Shown: one piece after another, positions 40,403-49,148 of the stretch
Layout of the letters: the number at the start of each line of letters is the position of its first letter
Numbering within the stretch: the first letter of the stretch is position 1
Source of the DNA: Microvirga zambiensis WSM3693
Lineage (GTDB): Bacteria > Pseudomonadota > Alphaproteobacteria > Rhizobiales > Beijerinckiaceae
DNA: 64,000 nt
NCBI RefSeq assembly: GCF_016735695.1
Contig: NZ_JAERQD010000014.1
Span: 62,001 to 126,000, forward strand
Direction: 5' to 3'
Notes under the pieces: model-generated
Database searches by the model: none
What the model was told of the DNA's origin: nothing
The model's input: only the letters and a program-made list of their open reading frames with translations
Translations under genes and position numbers: made by a program

Positions 40403-41662
40403 ATGCAGCGCTTAGGCAAAATGATTCAGCAGATGGGGCGCTACCGGCGCCAGTGGGAAACCGTGATGGAAGCATCCGGTGCCGCCACAGCCCCATTGCG
40501 CATGCCGGACGCTCCGAGCCGACTGACGGAGATCGCCGACTTCGGCTCCAATCCGGGCAATCTGCGCATGCTGACCTATGTGCCGGACAGCGCCTCTCCC
40601 TCCCCGGCTCTGGTGGTAGTTCTCCACGGCTGTACGCAGAATGCTGCGGGCTACGATCATGGTTCGGGCTGGTCCGCACTGGCTGACCGCTATGGTTTCG
40701 TCCTGCTCTATGCGGAGCAGAGGGAAGCCAACAATCCCAAGCGCTGCTTCAACTGGTTTCAGCCCGGCGACATCGAGCGCGACCGCGGCGAGACGCATTC
40801 GATCCGCCAGATGGTCGAGCATGCGGTTCGACGGCATGGCGTCGACCGCAGCCGCATCTTCGTCACCGGGCTTTCCGCCGGCGGAGCGATGACGTCGACC
40901 ATGTTGGCGACCTATCCGGAAGTGTTCGCCGGCGGCGCCATCGTCGCGGGCCTGCCCTATCACTGCGCCACCAGCGTTCCGGAAGCCTTCGAATGCATGT
41001 TCCAGGGTCAGACCCGATCGGCGCATGAATGGGGCGACCTGGTGCGCAACGCTTCGCCGCATCGCGGGCCGTGGCCGACGATCTCCGTTTGGCATGGCAG
41101 TGCCGACGCCACCGTGAAGCCCATGAATGCCGGTGAGATCATCAAGCAATGGACGAATGTGCATGCGATTTCTTCCGATCCGACATCGAGCGATACGGTA
41201 AACGGGTATCCGCATCGTACCTGGACGGACGCAGCGGGCAGAACGGTCATCGAGGAATATGTGATCACCGGCATGGCGCATGGCACGCCGCTGGCAGTCG
41301 GCAACGACGAGAACAGCTATGGCGCGGCAGGACCCTTCCTGCTCGATGTCGGAATCTCGTCGAGCTATCGCATCGCGCAGTTCTGGGGCCTGACGGAAAC
41401 CGCGATCGACGACGTGCAGGAGCCGGCCGAAGAAACACCCGCTCCGCAGGTGGTGCACGAAGCCCATCCGGTCGTCGTGCACGCGCACGAGGTGCATAAG
41501 CCTGAAGTGCGCAAACCCGATATGCAGGAGCCTGAGGTACAGATGCCCAAAGCGCCGTTCACGCAGAACGGCAAAGACGGCGGCCGCAAATCCGCGCAAT
41601 CGCATCTCGACATAGGCGCGGTCATCACCAAGGCTCTCAGAGCCGCAGGGCTGATGAAGTGA
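40403..41662 (+). CDS. PHB-depolymerase-family esterase
   Basis: A 419-residue alpha/beta hydrolase of the esterase PHB depolymerase (CE1-like) group. The oxyanion segment VVVLHGCTQNAAGYD, nucleophile GLSAGGAM, acid in VWHGSADATVKP and His in ITGMAHGTPL are all present. No signal peptide is seen, so the enzyme may act on intracellular polyester or other esters, unlike secreted depolymerases. After about residue 330 comes a low-complexity linker with repeated EVHKPEVRKPDMQEPEV and a short basic end. Repeated GCAT-GCAAC motifs upstream may be a PHB-linked operator. Confidence 0.85.
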   Translation: MQRLGKMIQQMGRYRRQWETVMEASGAATAPLRMPDAPSRLTEIADFGSNPGNLRMLTYVPDSASPSPALVVVLHGCTQNAAGYDHGSGWSALADRYGFVLLYAEQREANNPKRCFNWFQPGDIERDRGETHSIRQMVEHAVRRHGVDRSRIFVTGLSAGGAMTSTMLATYPEVFAGGAIVAGLPYHCATSVPEAFECMFQGQTRSAHEWGDLVRNASPHRGPWPTISVWHGSADATVKPMNAGEIIKQWTNVHAISSDPTSSDTVNGYPHRTWTDAAGRTVIEEYVITGMAHGTPLAVGNDENSYGAAGPFLLDVGISSSYRIAQFWGLTETAIDDVQEPAEETPAPQVVHEAHPVVVHAHEVHKPEVRKPDMQEPEVQMPKAPFTQNGKDGGRKSAQSHLDIGAVITKALRAAGLMK

Positions 41663-41680
41663 GCCTCTCTGCGCGAGGCG

Positions 41681-42496
41681 TCATTTCTTTTCCTGGCTGA
41701 GCAGATCCTCCTGCTTGCGCCGCTCGCCCGTCACGCAGTTCATGCGGGACATCGGTGTCTGCGCCGGGGCGATCAAGGGATACGCGTCACCGATGCTCGC
41801 GATCTCGCGCATGATCTTCGTGCGGATGACCATGGCAAATTGCTCGGGATCGTGCAGCGGCAGGACGAAGGCTCCGATACCGCCAATGACGCATTCCCGA
41901 AAGTAAAGGTCGAGGTCGTCCTGCTCGATGCTGCCGGAGTTGCGCCGAAACATGATCGGCAGTCCGTTGATGATGACACCATCGGCAACGGCCTCGTCCC
42001 GCGCATAGATCACGTGACGACCATCGTTGTTGGGACCGTCGCCGGAGATGTCGATCACACGACGGACCGGAGCGCCTTCCAATTGTTCGAACAGCTTCTT
42101 CCCCTGATCGATCGCGCCGGAGATCGATGTCATTCCGGCTTGCCGGATCGGCTGATAGGCAAGCCGATTGGCAAAGGATGTGGCGCCTTCAGGGCTGTCG
42201 ATGATCGTCCATGGCACGAGAACCCGCTGGTCCTTCACACCCGACCATTCCATATAGGTGACCGCGATCCGGCCATAGGCGCCGTTCTCGATGGCATCGT
42301 GGACGAGAGAGGACCGGAAGGCTTCGATGAAGCCTTCGCGCTGCATGCCCTGCTCATCGGCTTCCATCGAGGACGAGACGTCAACGGCAATGACAAGGGC
42401 GAGATCGAGTTGCGTTTCGGCATCGGTGGGAGCGCCTGCCAGGGCGTTGCCGGTAAGGAGCAGAAACGCGAGAGTACTCAGGAGCCTGTTCGCCAT
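41681..42496 (-). CDS. DUF1194 family secreted VWA-like protein
   Basis: A 271-residue protein beginning MANRLLSTLAFLLLTGNALA, a Sec signal peptide, from ATG 42496 placed 5 bases after GGAGG. The mature part opens LDLALVIAVDVSSSM, the DxSxS metal-ion-dependent adhesion site of von Willebrand A domains, and continues with RRVIDISGDGPNNDG and VIINGLPIMF. DUF1194 proteins are common in Rhizobiales and have no assigned role. It faces the esterase gene, with 18 bases between the stops. Confidence 0.85.
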   Translation of the reverse strand: MANRLLSTLAFLLLTGNALAGAPTDAETQLDLALVIAVDVSSSMEADEQGMQREGFIEAFRSSLVHDAIENGAYGRIAVTYMEWSGVKDQRVLVPWTIIDSPEGATSFANRLAYQPIRQAGMTSISGAIDQGKKLFEQLEGAPVRRVIDISGDGPNNDGRHVIYARDEAVADGVIINGLPIMFRRNSGSIEQDDLDLYFRECVIGGIGAFVLPLHDPEQFAMVIRTKIMREIASIGDAYPLIAPAQTPMSRMNCVTGERRKQEDLLSQEKK

Positions 42497-42800
42497 GACG
42501 ACCTCCGCCCCCGGCCCGGAATCCTGCGATTCGCAGCCAAGATTGCTTCTGATCAACGCGCCAGTCAGGGTTTCGATGCGCCACGCCTGCCGATAAAAGC
42601 AGCTTCCCCTGCCTCGGAAACGAAGGTTTCGACGGCCTTTCAGGCACATTCAAGGCCCTTGCAAGGCGTCTTGCCCCAGGGGGCGGAGAGAAGGTGCCGC
42701 ACCGGCCGAAAAGACGTAACAAAATCCACTCTCTATACGCAGAGCAGACAGGGAGGGGCCGTTCGGGTACAGATTTCTTACGCTACGCAAGGGGCACAAC
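42497..42800. other. 304-bp divergent gap
   Basis: Contains the divergent promoters of the DUF1194 gene and of the small gene at 42801. No gene, strong palindrome or repeat element was recognised here. Confidence 0.5.
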
Positions 42801-43040
42801 ATGAAACCGGACATGGATCTGATCGGCGCTCTCACCAGCTTTTCCGTCGGAACGCTCGACGGCCAGGATGCGATGATGGTGATCGAAATCGCGACGACGC
42901 CCGAGGAATACGAGCAGGGGATCCGGCATCAGATGCCCGTCGCGATGACGCCCGAGCATGCGCTCGAACTCGGCGAGGCGCTTATCCTGGCAGCGCGGGC
43001 CGCCCAGATGGGCGACGCTCCAAGCTACGCATTCAACTGA
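42801..43040 (+). CDS. small hypothetical protein
   Basis: A 79-residue protein starting MKPDMDLIGALTSFSVGTLDGQDAMM, with AAGGGGC 5 bases before the ATG. It has a mixed beta/alpha look, with EYEQGIRHQMPVAMTP and a C-terminal helix LELGEALILAARAAQ. No signal peptide, membrane helix or known motif. It converges on the extensin-like gene. Function unknown. Confidence 0.6.
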   Translation: MKPDMDLIGALTSFSVGTLDGQDAMMVIEIATTPEEYEQGIRHQMPVAMTPEHALELGEALILAARAAQMGDAPSYAFN

Positions 43041-43079
43041 TCGCTGCGCCTGATCCAATATCGGGATCGGCTCCGGCTT

Positions 43080-43829
43080 CTACCGGCACGTCCGGTGCGA
43101 GCCCATGTCGAAATGAAAATGATCGCGGTGAGCCTCGTTGTAATCGGGGCTGAGCACCACATCGAAGAAGTCGCACGCGCCATCCCGCAGGGCACGTAGA
43201 AACTCGGATCGGCGCACATTGCCGCCGGACCAATCGTCTTTCAGCGTGATTTGCTGCCCGTCGGCGAGAACGAACCCGGCAAGGTCGATGGCGTTCGCCG
43301 TGGCGTGCTCGCTGCGCCGCCCTTCCGTGCGATGATTGATGTTGCGGCAGGCATATGTGCCGAGATGGGCGACGCGCACTACATCCTGACCGAAATGCTG
43401 GCGTGCGACCGGACGCAGAACATTAGTTTCGAACAGAGCCATGGCCACCGCGAGCGGGCACGTCGCGGTAAATCCTCGGCTGAGGACGACGGATGTCCTC
43501 GACACCTCGACCGCATTGGATAAGCCGCAGCCCTCTTCCATCGGCCGATCCGGCACCGACCTGTGCGCGATGGGCGAATCCGCCAACACCGCAAGGCATT
43601 TCGAATCGTTCCGCTCGAGACGGGCGAGCTTGAAGCGCGTCAGCCAATTGGCACTGTCTGTGACGCGCAGCGGCGTGAAGGGATTGAGGCGGTTCGGGAC
43701 CTCGATGGCCTGGCCCCAGATCAGGCCGGCGACGATCGCAAGGCCCAGCAGCGCAGCAAGGGCCAGCCGGCCCAGAATAACCGGGACGATCCTAGACCGG
43801 GGCGGTGGCTGGGGAGAATCGGCGTGCAC
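43080..43829 (-). CDS. extensin-like / M15-type peptidase-fold protein
   Basis: A 249-residue protein with an N-terminal membrane anchor (VILGRLALAALLGLAIVAGLIW, about 16-38) and a periplasmic extensin-like C-terminal domain. SEHATANAIDLAGF and EAHRDHFHFDMG supply the His-Asp and HxxH pattern of D-Ala-D-Ala peptidase-like zinc sites, so a role on peptidoglycan is possible. Four or five cysteines (ECC-type: SKCLAVL, EEGCGLS, TATCPLA, YACRNI, GACDFF) could form disulfides. The GTG start is weakly supported. Specific function is not established. Confidence 0.8.
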   Translation of the reverse strand: MHADSPQPPPRSRIVPVILGRLALAALLGLAIVAGLIWGQAIEVPNRLNPFTPLRVTDSANWLTRFKLARLERNDSKCLAVLADSPIAHRSVPDRPMEEGCGLSNAVEVSRTSVVLSRGFTATCPLAVAMALFETNVLRPVARQHFGQDVVRVAHLGTYACRNINHRTEGRRSEHATANAIDLAGFVLADGQQITLKDDWSGGNVRRSEFLRALRDGACDFFDVVLSPDYNEAHRDHFHFDMGSHRTCR

Positions 43830-43900
43830 GTTTTCGTTCTAGGGCTGTCTGAATTCGAAACCAGATGGAAGCCTCATGGCGCTGCTCCGCCACTGCTGCA

Positions 43901-43939
43901 AACAAAAATGAGCAAGACGGGCAAACCCGCCTTGCTCAT
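43901..43939 (-). terminator. rho-independent terminator of the HU gene
   Basis: On the minus strand a 14-bp stem (ATGAGCAAGGCGGG with CCCGTCTTGCTCAT, one G-U pair) around a 4-base loop at 43908-43939 is followed by TTTTGTT. It lies 53 bases after the HU stop. The G-U pair is an A-C mismatch on the other strand, which supports minus-strand use. Confidence 0.85.
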
Positions 43940-43992
43940 GAAAAGGCATCGGCCATGCGCGCGTGCGCAACGCCGTCTTCAGCCGCAGGCGC

Positions 43993-44439
43993 TTAGATCG
44001 ATTCCTTGAGATCCTTGGCCGCGCGGAAGGCGATCTTCTTCGAAGCCTTGATCTTCACCGGCTCGCCGGTCTGGGGATTGCGGCCCATGCGAGCGGCGCG
44101 CTTGCGCACCTGCAGGATGCCGAGGCCGGCGAGGCGAATCTTGTCGCCCTTCTTCAGGCTCTTGGCGATCATCTCGACCACCTGGCCCATCATCTCGTTG
44201 GCCTGGCGCTTGGGAACCTCGTGCAGCTCCGAGAGGCGCTCCGCGATGTGGCGCAGCGTCAGAATCGGAGAAGACGTTGCGGCAGAAGACTTCGCGGTCT
44301 TCTTGGCAGGTGCTTTCACCGAAGCCTTCTTCGCAGCCTTGGCAGGCGCCTTCGCGGTCTTTGCCTTTGCTGCAGCCTTCGGCGCCGCAGCCTTCTTGGC
44401 CGGAGCCTTCTTGGAAACCTTGGTTGCAGTCTTGGCCAT
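43993..44439 (-). CDS. HU-family DNA-binding protein with lysine/alanine-rich N-terminal tail
   Basis: A 148-residue nucleoid protein. Residues 1 to about 60 are a histone-H1-like tail of repeated AKKA/PAKAA/KAPAK blocks; residues about 62-148 form an HU/IHF domain with MGQVVEMIAKSLKKGDKIRLAGLG and RMGRNPQTGEPVKI, the DNA-minor-groove arm with its conserved RNPQTG. ATG 44439 follows AGAAGGAG by 6 bases. Ordinary HU proteins have about 90 residues, so the tail makes this a fusion-like form. It probably compacts or bridges DNA in a charge-dependent way. A terminator lies downstream. Confidence 0.9.
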   Translation of the reverse strand: MAKTATKVSKKAPAKKAAAPKAAAKAKTAKAPAKAAKKASVKAPAKKTAKSSAATSSPILTLRHIAERLSELHEVPKRQANEMMGQVVEMIAKSLKKGDKIRLAGLGILQVRKRAARMGRNPQTGEPVKIKASKKIAFRAAKDLKESI

Positions 44440-44839
44440 CAGGAACTCCTTCTCGTAGACAGTGGATGCGTAAGACAGCAGATTCTCATTAGCGGTTTCA
44501 CCCAAGATTTAAAGTGGCAAAGTCGGTTTTACGCACAATAGTCTAGGGATACTTGTCGATTTCTCGTCAATTCAGGCTTGAATGCTGCCCTGGAAGCCGT
44601 TGAGCCCCGTTCTCGGATGATCGACAAGGCTTGGTCTTGAGGCAGAATCATCGACCGGATGCGCGGATGCCAAATATTTCGGGAATGCTTGAGTCTCGAG
44701 GGCCATTGGGGCTGGACAACCCTATACGAACGGATGTCACTTTAACGGTCGTCAAACCGCATGGTTGCAGCTATGGGATCGACAAGAACAGATCCTGAGA
44801 CTGCCCCCATAGGGATCGGAAACACGCCACGGTGAAAGC
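44440..44839. other. 400-bp divergent gap between the HU and kdgK genes
   Basis: Holds the divergent promoters of the HU gene (minus) and kdgK (plus). A TTGACG hexamer reads on the minus strand near 44565, but with poor spacing to any -10. No gene or repeat element was recognised. Confidence 0.5.
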
Positions 44840-45736
44840 ATGACAAAGGTCGCCTGCATCGGAGAATGCATGATCGAGCTGCGGGAGGAGGCCGACGGGA
44901 GGCTGTCGCGCGGCTATGGCGGCGATACGCTCAACACGGCCATCTACCTCTCCCGTCTCGGCACGCCGGTCGACTACGTGACCGCACTCGGCGACGACAG
45001 TTGGAGCGACGAGCTGGTCTCGTCCTGGGAGGCCGAGGGCGTCGGCACGGGCCGGGTCGTGCGCCTGCCTGGGCGTCTGCCTGGCCTCTACATCATTCAG
45101 ACCGATCCGAAAGGCGAGCGCCGCTTTTCCTATTGGCGCGACACTGCGGCCGCGCGTCTGCTGTTCCAGGCTCCAGAAGCCGAGAGCATCGTCGCAGCAC
45201 TCCCGGCCTATGACCTGATCTATTTCTCCGGCATCTCCCTTTCGCTCTACGGAGACAAGGGGCGGGAGCGCCTGTTCGCGATCCTTCGCGAAGCGCGGAA
45301 GAATGGCAGGCGCGTCGCCTTCGACACGAATTTCCGCCCACGCGGCTGGCCCGAGAAGGACATCGCGCGCGCCGCCTTCCGCCAGGCGTTCGATTGCGCC
45401 GACATCATCCTCGCCTCGACGGAGGACCTCGAGCTTCTGTTCGGAGCGGACGGCGCGAACGAGGTCCTGACGTTCTCGGACAGGGCGGAGATCGTCCTGA
45501 AGCATCCGGATCTGACCTGCCGTGTCCTGACGAAAGGCCAAGATATTCTCGTGCCGGGCAAGCCCGCCGAAGATGTGGTCGACACCACAGCGGCAGGCGA
45601 CAGCTTCGCGGCGGCCTATCTCGACGCCCGCCTCACGGGCCACGATCCGCGACGGGCGGCGGAAGCCGGCCATCGCCTCGCCGGTCAGGTCGTGCGCTAT
45701 CGCGGCGCGATCATTCCGCGCGAGGCTATGCCATAA
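44840..45736 (+). CDS. kdgK: 2-keto-3-deoxygluconate kinase
   Basis: A 298-residue PfkB-family sugar kinase. MTKVACIGECMIEL and GYGGDTLNTAIYLSRLG near the start are typical of KdgK, with GGDTLNTA replacing the GGNxxN of other PfkB kinases. The C-terminal signature DTTAAGDSFAAAYL contains the catalytic Asp in the anion hole. It phosphorylates 2-keto-3-deoxygluconate to KDPG, which the Eda encoded 36 bases downstream cleaves. The pair feeds hexuronates or the Entner-Doudoroff route. Confidence 0.93.
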   Translation: MTKVACIGECMIELREEADGRLSRGYGGDTLNTAIYLSRLGTPVDYVTALGDDSWSDELVSSWEAEGVGTGRVVRLPGRLPGLYIIQTDPKGERRFSYWRDTAAARLLFQAPEAESIVAALPAYDLIYFSGISLSLYGDKGRERLFAILREARKNGRRVAFDTNFRPRGWPEKDIARAAFRQAFDCADIILASTEDLELLFGADGANEVLTFSDRAEIVLKHPDLTCRVLTKGQDILVPGKPAEDVVDTTAAGDSFAAAYLDARLTGHDPRRAAEAGHRLAGQVVRYRGAIIPREAMP

Positions 45737-45772
45737 TGCGCTTGCCAGCCAGTCCATGAAGGAGCCTCTCCC

Positions 45773-46438
45773 ATGACACAGAACCCGACAGACATCTCCG
45801 GCTCCCGCAACAAGAAGCTGGCCGATCTGCTGCGCCATGGCCCGATCGTTCCGGTCATCACCCTGGAGCGTGTCGAGGACGCGGTCCCGCTCGCGCGGGC
45901 CCTCGTGGCCGGCGGGCTGCGCCTTCTGGAGATCACCCTACGCACCCCCGCAGCCGCGGATTCCGCTGCTGCGATCATCCAGGAAGTGCCCGAGGCGATC
46001 GTCGGCATCGGCACCGTTCTTAACCCCAACGACCTGGAGCGCGCTCAGAAGCTCGGTGCGCGCTATGCCCTGAGCCCCGGGGCCACGCCGGATCTCCTCG
46101 CAGCGGCGTCGGCGAGCGAGATGCCTTTCATCCCGGGCATCGCCACCGCGTCAGAGCTCATGGCGGCCCTGGCCCACGGCTTCCAGACGGTCAAGTTCTT
46201 CCCGGCGGTCGCAGCCGGAGGCATTCCGGCTCTGAAGGCTCTCGCAGGTCCGTTCCCGCAGGCGCGCTTCTGCCCGACAGGTGGGATCGACGAGAAGAAT
46301 GCGCGCGACTGGCTCGCTTTGTCGAACGTGGTTGCCGTCGGCGGCTCGTGGGTCTGCCCGACCTCCGACATCCGCGCTCAGGCCTGGGACGAGATTACTG
46401 CGAAAGCCCATCGGGCGGTCGTCTCCGTCAAAGACTGA
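45773..46438 (+). CDS. eda: KDPG/KHG aldolase
   Basis: Eda cleaves 2-keto-3-deoxy-6-phosphogluconate to pyruvate and glyceraldehyde 3-phosphate. The 221-residue protein shows PIVPVITLERVEDAVPLARAL, the catalytic Glu in LLEITLRTP, the GTVLNPNDL loop, and the Schiff-base Lys in FQTVKFFPAV, followed by RFCPTGGID for phosphate binding. ATG 45773 follows AAGGAG. It is preceded by kdgK in the same operon. Confidence 0.96.
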   Translation: MTQNPTDISGSRNKKLADLLRHGPIVPVITLERVEDAVPLARALVAGGLRLLEITLRTPAAADSAAAIIQEVPEAIVGIGTVLNPNDLERAQKLGARYALSPGATPDLLAAASASEMPFIPGIATASELMAALAHGFQTVKFFPAVAAGGIPALKALAGPFPQARFCPTGGIDEKNARDWLALSNVVAVGGSWVCPTSDIRAQAWDEITAKAHRAVVSVKD

Positions 46439-46530
46439 TCGGTCCGGCGCTGACATTTCGTAGGATTGTCAGCCCTCACCGCTGTAGCAATACTCGCCTG
46501 CTAGCGTATCGATGCGCTCTTCAAAGAGTG

Positions 46531-46580
46531 GAGCATCGGATGGGATCCCAAAAGTGGGTCCACTTTTGGCTCCGATGCTC
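46531..46580. repeat. 50-bp palindrome, second copy of the CCCAAAAGTGG type
   Basis: GAGCATCGGA and TCCGATGCTC are exact outer arms, with CCAAAAGTGG/CCACTTTTGG inside. It is nearly the reverse complement of the element at 24309-24358. It ends 2 bases before the GGGAGG ribosome binding region of the acyl-CoA synthetase gene and could influence its translation. Confidence 0.75.
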
Positions 46581-46595
46581 TAGGGAGGATCTGCG

Positions 46596-48233
46596 GTGGC
46601 TTCGATCTATGACACGAACCTCGACAAGAACCCGGCGAATTATCAGCCGCTGACGCCGCTGTCCTTCCTGGAGCGCGCCGCCGCCGTTCATCCCGATCGC
46701 ATCGCCATCGTCCATGGTGCGCTGAAGCGCGACTACCGCGACTTTTATGCCCGCAGCCGGCGCCTTGCGTCGGCCCTTGCCCGGCGCGGCATCGGGCGCG
46801 GCGATACGGTGTCTGTCATGCTGCCCAACACGCCCGCCATGCTCGAGTGCCATTACGGCGTGCCGATGGCCGGCGCCGTGCTCAATACGCTGAACACCCG
46901 CCTCGACGCCAAGATCATCGCCTTCTCGCTGGAACACAGCGAGGCCAAGGTGCTGATCACCGACCGGGAGTTCTCGCCCACCATCAAGGCCGCTCTCGAA
47001 CTGAGCTCGAACAAGCCGCTCGTCATCGACTACGACGATCCGGAATTCACCGGGCCCGGCGATCGGCTCGGTTCGATGGAATATGAAGAACTCGTCGCCA
47101 GTGGCGATCCGGACTTTGCCTGGAGCCCGCCGCGGGACGAGTGGGATGCGATTGCGCTGAACTATACCTCCGGCACCACCGGCGATCCGAAAGGCGTCGT
47201 CTATCATCATCGGGGTGCGTATCTGCTCGCCATGGGCAACATCCTCACTGCCGGGATGGGACAGCACCCGGTGTACTTGTGGACGCTGCCGATGTTCCAC
47301 TGCAACGGCTGGTGCTTCCCCTGGTCGCTGTCCATCGTCGCCGGCACCCATGTCTGCCTGCGGGCGGTGCGGGCGAAGCCCATGTACGATGCCCTCGCCG
47401 ACAACGGCGTGACGCATCTGTGCGGCGCACCGATCGTCATGTCGACCCTGCTCAATGCACCCGAAGCCGAGAAGAGGCCCCTGCCCCATACGGTCAAATT
47501 CATGACGGCGGCGGCACCGCCGCCGGAGGCGGTGCTGGCCGCGATGAAAGCCGCCGGTTTCGACGTGACGCATCTCTACGGGCTGACGGAAGTCTACGGG
47601 CCGGCCGTGGTCAACGAGTGGCATGCGGAATGGGACGAACTCGATTCGTCCGACTATGCGGCAAAGAAGGCAAGGCAGGGCGTGCGCTATCCAGTGCTGG
47701 AAGCGCTCGACGTGCTCGACCCTGAAACCCTGCAGCCGGTGCCGGCCGACGGGAAGACCCTCGGAGAGGTCATGTTCCGTGGCAACGTGGTGATGAAAGG
47801 CTATCTCAAGAACCTGGCGGGAACGGCCAAGGCCTTCGACGGCGGCTGGTTCCATTCAGGCGACCTCGGCGTGAAATATCCCGACGGCTATGTGCAGCTG
47901 AAGGATCGTTCCAAGGACATCATCATCTCAGGCGGCGAGAACATTTCCTCCATCGAGGTGGAGGACGCGCTCTACAAGCACCCGGCCATTCAGGTGGCCG
48001 CCGTGGTGGCGATGCCGGACGAGAAATGGGGCGAAACCCCGTGCGCCTTCGTGGAGCTCAAGCCCGATCAATCCGTATCGCCGGAGGATATCGTCGCCTG
48101 GTGCCGGGAGCATCTGGCGTCGTACAAATGCCCGCGCACGGTGATCTTCACGGAGCTGCCGAAGACGTCCACCGGTAAGATCCAGAAATTCCAGCTGCGC
48201 GAGATGGCGCGGGCTCACAAGGCCCGAATTTAG
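46596..48233 (+). CDS. acyl-CoA synthetase (AMP-forming)
   Basis: A 545-residue member of the adenylate-forming enzymes that activates a carboxylic acid to its CoA thioester. The P-loop reads YTSGTTGDPKGVVYHHRG (about 190), HLYGLTEVYGPAVV near 330, WFHSGDLGVKYPDGYVQLKDRSKD with the ATP-contacting Asp and Arg, and the C-terminal catalytic Lys in KTSTGKIQKFQLRE. The sequence most resembles medium-chain and methylmercaptopropionate-type (DmdB-like) synthetases; the exact acid is not certain. GTG 46596 follows AGGGAGGAT by 5 bases. Its stop overlaps that of the convergent enoyl-CoA hydratase gene. Confidence 0.9.
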   Translation: MASIYDTNLDKNPANYQPLTPLSFLERAAAVHPDRIAIVHGALKRDYRDFYARSRRLASALARRGIGRGDTVSVMLPNTPAMLECHYGVPMAGAVLNTLNTRLDAKIIAFSLEHSEAKVLITDREFSPTIKAALELSSNKPLVIDYDDPEFTGPGDRLGSMEYEELVASGDPDFAWSPPRDEWDAIALNYTSGTTGDPKGVVYHHRGAYLLAMGNILTAGMGQHPVYLWTLPMFHCNGWCFPWSLSIVAGTHVCLRAVRAKPMYDALADNGVTHLCGAPIVMSTLLNAPEAEKRPLPHTVKFMTAAAPPPEAVLAAMKAAGFDVTHLYGLTEVYGPAVVNEWHAEWDELDSSDYAAKKARQGVRYPVLEALDVLDPETLQPVPADGKTLGEVMFRGNVVMKGYLKNLAGTAKAFDGGWFHSGDLGVKYPDGYVQLKDRSKDIIISGGENISSIEVEDALYKHPAIQVAAVVAMPDEKWGETPCAFVELKPDQSVSPEDIVAWCREHLASYKCPRTVIFTELPKTSTGKIQKFQLREMARAHKARI

Positions 48234-49030
48234 CGCCCTTTCCACACGGGCTTGCGCTTCTCGATGAAGGCATCGATGCCCTCACTGGCGTCCTCCGCCA
48301 TCATGTTGCAGGCCATGACGTTGCCTGCATAGGAATAGGCCTCTTCGAGACTCATGGAGCGCTGGCGGGCGAACATCGCCTTGCCCGTGCGGACCGCTAC
48401 CGGGCTTTTCGCGCAGATCTCGGCGGTCAGGGTATCGAGAATCCGATCAAGCTCCGCGTCCGGCACCGCGCGGTTGACCAGACCGAAGGACAAGGCCTCC
48501 GCCGACGAGATGAAGCGTCCCGTCACCAGCATGTCGAAGGCCTGCTTGGGTGCGATGTTGCGGGAGAGAGCGACCGCCGGGGTCGAGCAGAACAGCCCCA
48601 CATTGATGCCGGAAACCGCGAAAGTGGCGCTCTCCGATGCCACCGCGAGATCGCATGTGGCAACCAGCTGGCAGCCTGCTGCCGTCGCCATGCCATGGAC
48701 CCGGGCGATGACCGGGACCGGCAGGTTGACGATCGCCTGCATGACGCGGCTGCATCGGGCGAACAGATCGTCATAGTAATCCTGGCGCGGATTGGCGCGC
48801 ATCTGCTTGAGATCGTGCCCGGCGCAGAAGGCTTTGCCTGAAGCGGCGAGAACGACGCAGCGGATCGACTCATCCTCCGCGATGTCGTCGAGGGCTTCCT
48901 GCAGCGCCGCCAGCATCTCCTCCGACAGGACGTTGAATTGGGCCGGCCGATTGAGGGTCAGCGTCACGACCCCATCCCGGTCCTCCCGCAAGAGAATGCT
49001 CTCGTCGGACAAGACCTGCTGGGCACTCAT
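48230..49030 (-). CDS. enoyl-CoA hydratase/isomerase family protein
   Basis: A 266-residue crotonase-fold enzyme. SGKAFCAGHDLKQM (about 65-78) forms the oxyanion hole, and IARVHGMATAAGCQLVATCDLAVASESATFAV gives the second oxyanion loop; the catalytic Glu position of hydratases is not clearly conserved, since the loop reads GINVGLFCST. It may therefore be an isomerase or hydrolase type. ATG 49030 follows GGGAGGAAA. The convergent acyl-CoA synthetase gene ends on its last 4 bases, and both may work in one acyl-CoA pathway. Confidence 0.88.
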   Translation of the reverse strand: MSAQQVLSDESILLREDRDGVVTLTLNRPAQFNVLSEEMLAALQEALDDIAEDESIRCVVLAASGKAFCAGHDLKQMRANPRQDYYDDLFARCSRVMQAIVNLPVPVIARVHGMATAAGCQLVATCDLAVASESATFAVSGINVGLFCSTPAVALSRNIAPKQAFDMLVTGRFISSAEALSFGLVNRAVPDAELDRILDTLTAEICAKSPVAVRTGKAMFARQRSMSLEEAYSYAGNVMACNMMAEDASEGIDAFIEKRKPVWKGR

Positions 49031-49148
49031 GATGGTTTCCTCCCGATACGGGCGCGTTGTCTGCCAGATCCAACCCGAATAAGCTCGATCTGGCAATAAG
49101 ACCCTCGAGGAATGCCGCCTCCGAGTTCGCCAAGAAGAGGTTTCACCT

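Noticed and set aside
44279..44439. Apparent repeats encoding lysine and alanine, as a possible tandem repeat locus
   Set aside because: They are the basic tail of the HU protein, in frame with a good start and ribosome binding site.
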